Origin: Symbiodinium kawagutii
Taxonomy: Eukaryota; Sar; Dinophyceae; Suessiales; Symbiodiniaceae
Assembly: GCA_009767595.1 (NCBI GenBank)
Contig: VSDK01028395.1
Span: forward strand, 138,320 to 202,319
Direction of reading: 5' to 3'
Length of the DNA stretch: 64,000 bases
In this document: piece by piece, positions 43,442 through 51,469 of the stretch
Position numbering within the stretch: position 1 is the stretch's first letter
How the letters are laid out: the number at the start of each line of letters is the position of its first letter
The notes under the pieces: model-generated
What the model was told of the DNA's origin: nothing
Database searches by the model: none
Seen by the model: the letters and a program-made list of their open reading frames with translations, nothing else
Program-made: the position numbers and the translations under genes

Positions 43442-46400
43442 TTCCCCGTTGCGGGAGCGCTTCTCCAGCAGCGCTTCCAACCTGTTCACCGAACTGGACA
43501 ATTCTTGGGAGAGATCCTCCTTCAAGGTTCGCACTGAGGATTTGAAGATGTTGCCCAAGCTGTGAATCTCCTGTTGATGTTGTCCCAAAGTATGTTGAAC
43601 TTCAGTGACAGCTTGCTCTGTTGACTTCATGCGATCACCAGCCTCATGGAACCACTGCAAGAACTGGGTATTGTGTTGTCGGAGTTCCGTCATGCCCACC
43701 TCTAGAGCCTGAAATCGTGCTTCTTGGGCATCATTGATGGGCTTGTCACTGTCCACCTCCATCTCCCCGGCCTTCTGTTCGAGTTCCTTTTGAACTTTGG
43801 CCTTTACCTCCGAGCAGAGTTGGTCCTGAATCTCTGCCAGTCTCGTCTTGCCCGTGTTACCACTGGTAGGTTGGAAACGGCCCCATCGATCTCCGCCTCC
43901 CGGGGTTTGCCAAGGATCTGTGGTGGAACTGGTAGAGCTGGATGCAGTTGTCGACATCTTGTTGGCCGAAAGGTGTCGTTGCGTCTTCTGGGATGCAATC
44001 ATCTTCGGGATGATGGGCTGTGGAGTCAAGTCCTTCACTGGGGTGACTATGACCTCTAGATCGAAGCCCTGTAGTACCATGTGAGGGGGAGGTCCCTCTG
44101 CTCCCACTCTCCAGGACATGTGATGAAAATTTCCTCTACCTGGTTGCAGGGGTTTGGCAGACCAGCCCCAATCACGTAGCAATTGAGTCACCGCTTGGCG
44201 TTGAGTGCCATGTGGCAGAGGGAACAACTCGAAGATCTTCGCAACCTCGAGATCCACATAGGAGATACCAGGTCTGAGTTGGGTCCAGACCGCCTCTTCA
44301 TCACACTTGAGAACCCTGATTCCATACTTCTGTCTCATACGAACCAGGCAAATGGCTTTGGCACATGTCTTGCATTTGTGGGATGCCTCTGCATATGAAT
44401 CTCCCGGGAGCCAACCCACTCGGTAGGTGCCATCATGTTGTTTAGGTTGATCTCCTCGTGGCTCTGCATAAACACCTGATGGTGTTGTCTCCAGAATGGC
44501 TTTCAAAGCACTAGCGGGGGTGCGCATGAATGCTGTGAAGCAAGTGGCACGTGAAGGATCAATCTTAATGCCACGGTCATCATAGAATGAACGAGCCCAA
44601 ACTTCAAAGATGATTCCATCCAAGGTTTCATCACATGCTGCATGGAACTTGGCACATTCGGAGCCGCATTTCTGACCCCGACATAATTGCAATGAGTCCA
44701 TCATCTGCACAAGAAGCTTGATAGGTGACTGAGTCAGTCTGTCCCAATCTCCTGCAAACTGGTCCTTGAAGATCTGGAACTTGATGACGCACGTCTTGAT
44801 CACATCTGGGGTTGATTTGGATCCCACCTTCTTACGGCTGACCTTTCCATCGCCCAACTGGAGGATGTAGCCAAAGAGGACCGTGTGTTCATCGGTACCC
44901 GGGCAATAAGCAGGGAACATGATCTTGGAGAGTCCGGCCGATTTGATCACCTCTTCCTCAGGATGGTCAACCATGATGATTGCAAGGGCGTCCACTGAGA
45001 TGGACTTGGGCTGCTCCAAGAAGTGTCTGGCCTGATCAGATGTACAAAGGGCGACTCCTCGTTGATCCGCTTCGACATCTTGAAAGGGGATCTGGGAGAC
45101 CGGTTCTTCGTCTTCGTCCTGAAAGTAGGCAGAGTCCAGGGTCAACCTCGATGGATCAGCAACCTGTGTGTCCATGGGAGATTTGGTTTGTGCTTTCTTC
45201 TTGTGCTTGTGATTGCGGATTTCGGCCCCGTGCTGGGTGCGTGCTCTTTGAGCCACATACTTGTTCAGCTCATCTGCCGTGACAAGTCGGAACATCACTC
45301 CTGGTTTGCTTGCTGCTGCTTTCAAAGCAGCCCAAGGATTTTTGCCCTTCAGGATGGTTTGGACCTGTGACACGCCCAATTTTGCCAGGATCTGCTGTGC
45401 TCGTGATGGTGCATTCTCCTTGGGAACACCTTTGTCGCTCAGCATCAAAGCCAGTTCTGCTGTGAGATCATCGGGTCCTCGCGCAAGAATCCATGGTTCA
45501 TCCATCTGAAGGGTCAAGAAAGCTTCATGAATGGAGAGTTCATCCTCAGGCGCAAAGATGTTGCAATTCATCAAGGTTGCTGCATGTGCCAATGCCAGTG
45601 TGCCACATGTCTGTGGGTGTGTCTGTGCAAAGATGGTGCCACCTACGAAGGATAGCTTTGGACACTGCAGCCACTCTGTGAAGAAGTTTGCAATGCTGTG
45701 CCCAACCGAGTATATCTTGTCCAGGTGAGTAGGGTCCCGAAGTCCATCGAAGAAAGTCCAAGTCAAACCTTCACCTGGGTCAGAAAACACCGGCTTGGCA
45801 CTGAGTACCACCCAATGATGTTCATGCTCAAAGATCATGATGAGATGTCCTGAGGTGATTGCAAAGCGATTTCTCCAGGTTTCAATGACTTGCTCATGAG
45901 GTCGTTGATGAAGCAGCTGTATAGCACGAAAGGGGTACAACAACATGTAGTGGTCATGCCCCTGAACGTGGTCAACAAGAATGCGAAGACATTCCCAAAT
46001 CAACTTGTCACCAAGTCCATCCGACGGCACTGTCATTTCCATTTGGTCAGAGCCTGCGATAATGCCAGGGAAGGGTTTGCACTGCTTGGCACCATGAAGT
46101 TCCAGCTTGTAGAGGATGTCTGCATGGAGAATGTGTTTTGGGTCAACGCGTTGTCCATCTTGGGACAGTGTTGCATATTGTCCCCAGCCTTGAAGTTTCT
46201 TCTCAGCATCAAGGAGATCCTGCGCAAAGACTGGTGCATGTACACGTATCTCATGTGTGTGACCCTCTACTTCCAAATGGAGCGAACGTGGTACATGCAT
46301 GGTTGCCGTCACCCATCTCTGAGTGACTTGTCGAAGAAGTCTTTGTTGGAAGGACATGACATTCATCTCCGGGGCCACAGTGCTTGTGCCGGTGAGCACT

Positions 46401-47092
46401 GTTTCCACTGCTTGAAGAAAAAGAGACTGCACCCATAGAACCTGAAGAGGAGCAGCTAACTGCCCCAGCAAGCAAAGTGCCGCTCGAGGTGGCATGTCAA
46501 AGATAAAATCCAAAGGCACCGTGCAGAGCAACTTGGCTTCCTCCGGATGGAGGTGTCTCATCTTCTGAAACATAGCCGACCATAATCCAAAGCCACGGGC
46601 ACCCCCTTGCCGAAGACGATGCATGGAAAGGGCTCCCCTGCATTGACATGGGCATGGTTTCAGGATGTTTCCCCACGAGTGCAAAACCGTGGAAGCTTGG
46701 TCAGAGGCATGAAGTTGACGTCTGTCATGACCGAAAGCAAAGTCGCCATAGATTCGGTTTTCATCCTCATCCCAGAGCAAGTCGGATTCCGATGCCCAAA
46801 CAGCGTCCATAGGCATGATTGCCCCCACATGAGTGAAGACCTGGGTTTTCTGCCAATCTCGCAATGTAGGTGAAGGCAGTGTTATAGATGAGAGAAGACA
46901 CCAAAAGCGCTTGCGATGCATGGGCCATTGGTCCTTGAGATCAAACACCAAGCGCTCACATGACATAGTCATCCAGGTAGCACAGTCATCAAGCAACTGC
47001 TGAGTCTCTGGAAAGGTCTGCACATTCGCAACGCACTCCAGAAGAACTGCCTGAGCCTGCAAAAGCCAAGCACCCCGCATGATGGATAGCAA
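43439..47092 (-). CDS. retrotransposon ORF1: methyltransferase C-terminus, Ulp1-like protease, coiled coil
   Basis: 1,217 codons from the first in-frame ATG, but the open frame extends upstream to about 47158 and there encodes FPCQPYSVQGDGKGLQDTRG, the catalytic motif of C5 methyltransferases. Within the ORF: the methyltransferase C-terminus (MHRKRFWCLL near residue 58, RHLHPEEAKLL near 179, ALCLLGQLAAPLQVLWV near 205-220); a possible ubiquitin-like segment (about 264-330, ending YKLELHG); a Ulp1-like protease with HHWVVL (His426), FFDGL (Asp449), FAQTHP (Gln490) and TCGTLAL (Cys496), with spacing close to the Ulp1 family; a basic NHKHKKKAQTK near 625, a possible nuclear signal; two Cys/His clusters near 800 and 905; and a Gln/Glu-rich coiled coil from about 1090 to the end, as in many LINE ORF1 proteins. 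The ATG shown is not the true start if the upstream frameshift is an error or is bypassed. Confidence 0.85.
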   Translation of the reverse strand: MLSIMRGAWLLQAQAVLLECVANVQTFPETQQLLDDCATWMTMSCERLVFDLKDQWPMHRKRFWCLLSSITLPSPTLRDWQKTQVFTHVGAIMPMDAVWASESDLLWDEDENRIYGDFAFGHDRRQLHASDQASTVLHSWGNILKPCPCQCRGALSMHRLRQGGARGFGLWSAMFQKMRHLHPEEAKLLCTVPLDFIFDMPPRAALCLLGQLAAPLQVLWVQSLFLQAVETVLTGTSTVAPEMNVMSFQQRLLRQVTQRWVTATMHVPRSLHLEVEGHTHEIRVHAPVFAQDLLDAEKKLQGWGQYATLSQDGQRVDPKHILHADILYKLELHGAKQCKPFPGIIAGSDQMEMTVPSDGLGDKLIWECLRILVDHVQGHDHYMLLYPFRAIQLLHQRPHEQVIETWRNRFAITSGHLIMIFEHEHHWVVLSAKPVFSDPGEGLTWTFFDGLRDPTHLDKIYSVGHSIANFFTEWLQCPKLSFVGGTIFAQTHPQTCGTLALAHAATLMNCNIFAPEDELSIHEAFLTLQMDEPWILARGPDDLTAELALMLSDKGVPKENAPSRAQQILAKLGVSQVQTILKGKNPWAALKAAASKPGVMFRLVTADELNKYVAQRARTQHGAEIRNHKHKKKAQTKSPMDTQVADPSRLTLDSAYFQDEDEEPVSQIPFQDVEADQRGVALCTSDQARHFLEQPKSISVDALAIIMVDHPEEEVIKSAGLSKIMFPAYCPGTDEHTVLFGYILQLGDGKVSRKKVGSKSTPDVIKTCVIKFQIFKDQFAGDWDRLTQSPIKLLVQMMDSLQLCRGQKCGSECAKFHAACDETLDGIIFEVWARSFYDDRGIKIDPSRATCFTAFMRTPASALKAILETTPSGVYAEPRGDQPKQHDGTYRVGWLPGDSYAEASHKCKTCAKAICLVRMRQKYGIRVLKCDEEAVWTQLRPGISYVDLEVAKIFELFPLPHGTQRQAVTQLLRDWGWSAKPLQPGRGNFHHMSWRVGAEGPPPHMVLQGFDLEVIVTPVKDLTPQPIIPKMIASQKTQRHLSANKMSTTASSSTSSTTDPWQTPGGGDRWGRFQPTSGNTGKTRLAEIQDQLCSEVKAKVQKELEQKAGEMEVDSDKPINDAQEARFQALEVGMTELRQHNTQFLQWFHEAGDRMKSTEQAVTEVQHTLGQHQQEIHSLGNIFKSSVRTLKEDLSQELSSSVNRLEALLEKRSRNGE

Positions 47093-47149
47093 AGTGGATC
47101 CTCGAGTGTCCTGGAGTCCTTTGCCATCACCCTGAACTGAGTAGGGCTG

Positions 47150-47163
47150 GCAGGGGAAACCGT
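47150..47163 (-). other. frameshift before the methyltransferase catalytic motif
   Basis: On the element strand, ACGGTTTCCCCTGC. The upstream frame reads ...GHIQVT and the downstream frame FPCQPYS.... One missing base at the GG/TTT run explains the break. The catalytic Cys codon is 47152-47150. It could be a real deletion, a sequencing error, or a programmed shift. Confidence 0.8.
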
Positions 47164-47640
47164 GACCTGGATATGACCCTTGGGGCGGTGTTGATGAGCT
47201 TGTTTGATGGTCTGGATGTCATCAAGGTCACCCTGAATGATTGGGACATCAAAGTTGCTCCTAAGTGCCTGACATGCCAATGAGTTGCGTTCAACGAAGA
47301 GGCCAGTAGACAGCCCTGCATAGTGAGAACCAATAGCAAAGCCACCCATACCACTACAGAAGTCAACCGTGGTGAATCCTGTGAAATGGTGCAAGTCCTC
47401 ATGGCGATTGAATTGTGTGACATGATCAGCATGACAATCAACTGAAGCATCATCAGGACATCTGGTCAAATCGTACATGGTGTAATCTCCCGATGCCAAC
47501 TCAAGAGAGCTAGCAAGCAGAAACGTTTGCCTGGGTGAGTGTCCCACACACTGATAGATGCCTGGCTGAGCTGTAGTCATCACAGAGGCAACCAACGAAA
47601 GTCGACTACCCGAGTCGATGGAGCGCACCAGAGGATCCAT
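47156..47640 (-). pseudogene. C5 DNA methyltransferase, N-terminal half (frameshifted)
   Basis: The first ATG inside the element is at 47640. The frame shows the AdoMet-binding motif FTTVDFCSGMGGFAIGSHYA, then GLFVERNSLACQALRSNF and VPIIQGDLDDI, which correspond to motifs I-III of cytosine-C5 methyltransferases. The catalytic motif follows in another frame after a 1-nt shift. The frame is also open upstream through the element boundary, so a longer N-terminus was probably lost. The intact protein would methylate cytosine in DNA using S-adenosylmethionine. Sequence specificity cannot be read from here. Confidence 0.88.
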
Positions 47641-47713
47641 GCTTGGAAAGACGGGGTCCCAACTATCCGCTGTCTCAGCCCCACTTGGCTGGAAAGGGTT
47701 GGGCCAAAGGCTC

Positions 47714-47727
47714 CGCTGGTAGTAATA
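47714..47727. repeat. target-site duplication, right copy
   Basis: CGCTGGTAGTAATA, identical to 38214-38227. Marks the 5' boundary of the retrotransposon. Confidence 0.93.
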
Positions 47728-47767
47728 ACCCATCCATTTTTGGGGTCCCCAATTTTGAGAAACCTCC
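47728..47767 (+). mobile_element. MITE-like element, family 1, right half
   Basis: ACCCATCCATTTTTGGGGTC followed by CCCAATTTTGAGAAACCTCC, completing the copy that starts at 38168. Confidence 0.9.
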
Positions 47768-48148
47768 ATACACAGATGTTTTCCATGCTCAGTATAACTC
47801 TAGCATTTTACAACATGTTTATCCCACTCTTCTATTACCACAGTGATGGTTGCTTGTAACATGAGCCGGCTAGCTTCATAGTGCGATGATCATTCATTGC
47901 CATAATTGGTGAATTCGCGCGTTTCATAGAGCATCATCAATCTTTAAGCCTGAACCACCATTCTTGATATCAGAATTACCCACCATTCTGAATTGAAACT
48001 ATGATGGGAATTGCCCGCCATCATTACCCACCATCATTGCCCGTTCAGTGTCAATTACTCACCATAATTGACCATTCTTACCCTTCAGCATCAATCTACG
48101 ATGTTTCGGCTCTTCACCCCGACCCGGGCTGTTGCTGAACCGGGGCAG
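47768..48148. other. non-coding stretch
   Basis: Low-complexity CATTACCCACCATCATTG-type words; no exon supported. Confidence 0.4.
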
Positions 48149-48223
48149 NNNNNNNNNNNNNNNNNNNNNNNNNNNNNNNNNNNNNNNNNNNNNNNNNNNN
48201 NNNNNNNNNNNNNNNNNNNNNNN
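48149..48223. other. assembly gap (75 N)
   Basis: Run of N. The left edge ends in GGGGCAG and the right edge starts a 10-bp tandem array, so the gap probably hides repeat sequence. Confidence 1.
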
Positions 48224-48230
48224 ACGAGGG

Positions 48231-48280
48231 CTGACAATGGCTGACGATGGCTGACGATGGCTGACGATGGCTGAAGATGT
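48231..48280. repeat. 10-bp tandem repeat CTGACGATGG
   Basis: Five units starting just after the gap, the first and last each with one or two substitutions. Confidence 0.9.
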
Positions 48281-48580
48281 TAAACCATTCTTACTATGAA
48301 ACAATTTCTTGAACATGTTGTTATCTCCCATTGTTTACCATTGTAAGAACCATTGATGTTTACCATTGTAAGAACCATTGGCTGGTTGTTGGTGGTCTAT
48401 GAAACAACTGTTGTTGTTTAACCATTCTATGGTAAACCATTCTTACAATTTTGGAAGAATAGTTGGTTGCAATCAGTTCTTACCATTCTTACAACCATTG
48501 TACTACAACCAGCCAATGGTCTATGATCAATGGTTCTGTTGTTTACCATTGTTGTAACATGATTGCCATTGATCTCCCAG

Positions 48581-48663
48581 TTGTCCGTGCTGTCGTGTTA
48601 GGTGCCTCCGAGGAAGCCAGCCGCCTTGAAGCTCCCGGGAGGCGAAGGCACAGCATCAGCGAA
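48581..48663 (+). CDS. candidate coding exon, unknown protein
   Basis: Acceptor GATCTCCCAG and donor AGCGAA|GTGGGC. The frame reads VRAVVLGASEEASRLEAPGR then RRHSISE. It is the first convincing exon to the right of the retrotransposon, on + as on the left side. Confidence 0.55.
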
Positions 48664-48742
48664 GTGGGCGGCGATACGCAGACGTACGGCCTTTACCACA
48701 GATCTAATTCGTTTTTTCCTATAAATTTGTGTATTTGACATG

Positions 48743-48836
48743 TTTTTTGAATGAAATAAATGTGAAACAGACAATTTTTTGAATGAAATAAATGTGAAAC
48801 AGACAATTTTTGGAATGAAATAACTGTGAAACAGAC
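48743..48836. repeat. 32-bp tandem repeat, three copies
   Basis: Units contain TTTTTTGAATGAAATAAATG and TGAAACAGACAA; the third copy has a few substitutions. Confidence 0.9.
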
Positions 48837-49304
48837 GATTCGCGTATTTTTGACAAAACATCTGTAACATAGACATAAGATATAGACATAAAAATGCGTA
48901 CGGCCATAGATGGACAAAACATCTGTAGATATAGATATGTGTATTTGACAAATGCATGTATTTGGATGTGTCTGAGACATATGCTACATATACGTGTATG
49001 ATTACTTGATTTACAAAATAAGTGCTATACAAATCAAATTATATATAACATATAAATAGACATATATATATACTTCTATCATATAAAATGTTTTTTGATA
49101 TGCATATTATAGATACATACATACTATTTGTATTATGTCTATTTTACAAATGTAATGTTAAATATTTTATATATGGCATCTTGCCTAAAAACTTATCAAC
49201 AGTTTTCGTTTAAAGGCAGAGTCCTGTAAATATGCAGTGAATCTGAAGTTCTGCAAGGCAGCGCTAGTTTTAGACTAGATTGGCGGTAGATATTTCAACA
49301 TTAG
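48837..49304. other. AT-rich non-coding stretch
   Basis: TATATA-rich with repeated ACAAAACATCTGTA and AGACATA words. No gene seen. Confidence 0.45.
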
Positions 49305-49604
49305 GTGTTTCGGCAGTATCTTACCCAGTTGCGTTTTTTGCGCGGGAGGCGACGCAGCAAAAGTAACCATCTCCGGCAGACCGCAGGAAGTAAAACATGG
49401 GAAGCCACGTGGCTCCGCAAAGTCGCCGATATGTTAGCAGCATTTCTCTGTCAAGAAGATTCATCCAAGGTGCAATCTTTGCCAAAACTTTCTCTGCAGG
49501 AGTGGGATTCACCTTTGCCAAAATCGCGGGGAATGTGCTTTAGAGAATTTTGCGCTGATGTTGATTGGAACATTGCTGCCAAGAGCCCAGCCAATGATTG
49601 CTAA
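49305..49604 (+). CDS. hypothetical ORF, 99 codons
   Basis: Starts with ATG and reads FLRGRRRSKSNHLRQTAGSK and later KVADMLAAFLCQEDSSKVQS, ending in TGA... or TAA context at 49602-49604. Balanced composition and length support coding, but it has no recognised domain. An internal CGGCAG at 49310-49315 could act as an acceptor. Confidence 0.45.
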   Translation: MFRQYLTQLRFLRGRRRSKSNHLRQTAGSKTWEATWLRKVADMLAAFLCQEDSSKVQSLPKLSLQEWDSPLPKSRGMCFREFCADVDWNIAAKSPANDC

Positions 49605-49610
49605 TTACAG

Positions 49611-49993
49611 TTGCATGCTTCTAGACAACCCTTTAACGCGAATAGCTTCAAGCAGAAGTATCCAGGCATCGATTTCATTGCGCGCCGCGAGAGACGGCGG
49701 CTTTCCATAGAGTCCCTGTTCTTCGGCAACCAGCATGTCTTCCAACCGACCTTGTGTTTCCTGCACGTAGCGGTCAACCAGCCAAGGTATGCGCCCCCAA
49801 AATGATCGTTGAGATTGGAAAGGGCGGGGGTGGCAAGGGTATGGAAGCGTACCTGAAACGGGCTCTTCTTGGTTCTGATCGATCAGCTGATGGATCCAAG
49901 AGACGGACCGACATGCTGGCTTCGTTGCTGACCTGTCAAAATGTCTTGTGGTTGACGAAGAAACTGACTGCCAAGTTGGTTTTTGCTGGATGA
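49611..49993 (+). CDS. hypothetical coding segment, two overlapping frames
   Basis: A first frame (49611-49805) includes KQKYPGIDFIARRERRRLSI; a second (to 49993) includes MIVEIGKGGGGKGMEAYLKR. They may be one gene joined by a short intron or frameshift, or a decayed mobile-element gene. Not recognised. Confidence 0.35.
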
Positions 49994-50399
49994 ACTGGTC
50001 TAGATCAAGAGATACTTTCCCCCTGTCCCTTTACCCCCACACTGAGCATGTGCCTGAAGCTGTATTTTCCAACGTGGAATGCTTATCACACTTGACTTCG
50101 CTTTTTTCATGACTGGTTCATTGCATTGTCAATTGGAATTGAAACCACGTAAAAACATGGTCAAACCAAGAATTTTAATTGCAGACAAAAATGCGAAAAC
50201 TATGGAATGCACAGCGCTCCGCGATGTCCCACCCTCGTCTTTTTTCATACATATACATGTGCGTACATCTTTGTTTTGGCAATTGTCAAAACATATGCGA
50301 TAAATGCTTTTAAAGATCAAATATTCTGAGCGAACAATGAAGGCATTATTAACGTATCTTCAGAACAGATGTAAATAACCAAATAAAAACACATATTTC

Positions 50400-51060
50400 T
50401 TTCTCGGTCTCTCTCCCTAAATATTCAAATACATAAATATATACATATATATATATATTCCCCAAACAGTGTGTGCACTATAGGGGTTCTTACGGTAGTG
50501 GAAAAGGTCCTGGTGTAGAACGAGGTGTGCGCCGGCGCGAGAGGAATTCGTCGACCCTTTCGTCAAAAACGTTCCCTCATCTTCCGTTTTCGACAGAAGC
50601 CTCGTACGAAAAGGGTGGCGGGACAGCTCTCTTCCGGAGCTGCGTTCTCGCCTGCGTGCCGTGTCCGTTTTTGGAGCAATGTGCATTTTACGTGGCAGGC
50701 GCAAGGGAAACCTCACTTTTGTCCCCCTTGGGCATTAAGAATCCGTGGCAGGTGCAAGGAATTCGATAGATTTCACAGAACGTGTAATTGTCGTCGATTT
50801 TGCAACGTTGCAAAAACGTTGGCAGGCGCACACAAAATGAGCGTGTCCGAAAACATCGACTTTTTCGTGACAGGCGCAGCATTTCGTGATCTTGAGCTCT
50901 CTTTTGGTGACCTCGAAACGCTCGTTTCGTGAGACTGTCGTCATTTTTGCATCTGCTATGTCGAGATCATTTTTCGTGACAGGTGCAGGACTTCGTATGC
51001 CTCGGGATCACTTTTTCGTGGCAGGCGCAGCGTTTTGCAACATAAACGCTTGAAATCGCA
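50400..51060 (+). repeat. irregular repeats of CGTGACAGGCGCAG
   Basis: The core CGTG(A/G)CAGG(C/T)GCA(G/A) recurs at least six times between about 50690 and 51030 at uneven spacing, often after TTTTT. The 5' part (50520-50640) is GC-rich without a clear ORF. No gene is called. Confidence 0.55.
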
Positions 51061-51120
51061 AATCGCAGTGTAATGGAGACTTCAGGTGCCTTTCATACCT
51101 CTGGTTTTTTGCGTCTCGCC

Positions 51121-51425
51121 TGCGCGCGGTGCAAATTTTGATTTCGCTCGAGCGACCCTCTGCGGACTTTGTGCGTGTCGGATCGCTCTCGTCTGCGCGC
51201 GGTGCGAATTTTGATTTCGCTCGTGCAACCCTCTGCGGACTTTGTGCGTGTCGGATCGCTCTCGTCTGCGCGCGGTGCGAATTTTGATTTCGCTCGTGCA
51301 ACCCTCTGCGGACTTTGTGCGTGTCGGATCGCTCTCGTCTGCGCGCGGTGCGAATTTTGATTTCGCTCGTGCAACCCTCTGCGGACTTTGTGCGTGTCGG
51401 ATCGCTCTCTCCTGCGCGCAGTGCT
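51121..51425. repeat. 73-bp tandem repeat, about four copies
   Basis: Units start near 51121, 51194, 51267 and 51340 with a partial one at 51413. Each contains TGCGCGCGGTGCGAATTTTG and CTCTGCGGACTTTGTGCGTG. Copies 2-4 are almost identical, suggesting recent expansion. Confidence 0.95.
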
Positions 51426-51469
51426 CATTTTTGCTTTTGACGAGATCTTGTCAAAAGTTCTCTCTTGTG

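Larger units (their letters stand above)
38228..47713 (-). mobile_element. non-LTR retrotransposon with DNA methyltransferase and Ulp1-like protease
   Basis: A 9,486-bp insertion with a perfect 14-bp target-site duplication. On the - strand it runs from a methyltransferase through a large ORF1 and one in-frame UGA to an APE-endonuclease/RT/RNase H ORF2. There are no LTRs and no poly(A) tail; the 3' untranslated part is 63 bp. The methyltransferase frame is open across the 5' boundary, which suggests 5' truncation as is common for target-primed insertions. Intact long ORFs and an unmutated duplication suggest a recent insertion. It lies antisense to the flanking candidate exons, probably in an intron. 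Retrotransposons encoding C5 methyltransferases have been reported in dinoflagellates and charophyte algae; the full domain set seen here is not one I can match to a named family. Confidence 0.92.

Noticed and set aside
45890-46438. 182-codon ORF on +
   Set aside because: Antisense shadow of ORF1; no motif of its own.
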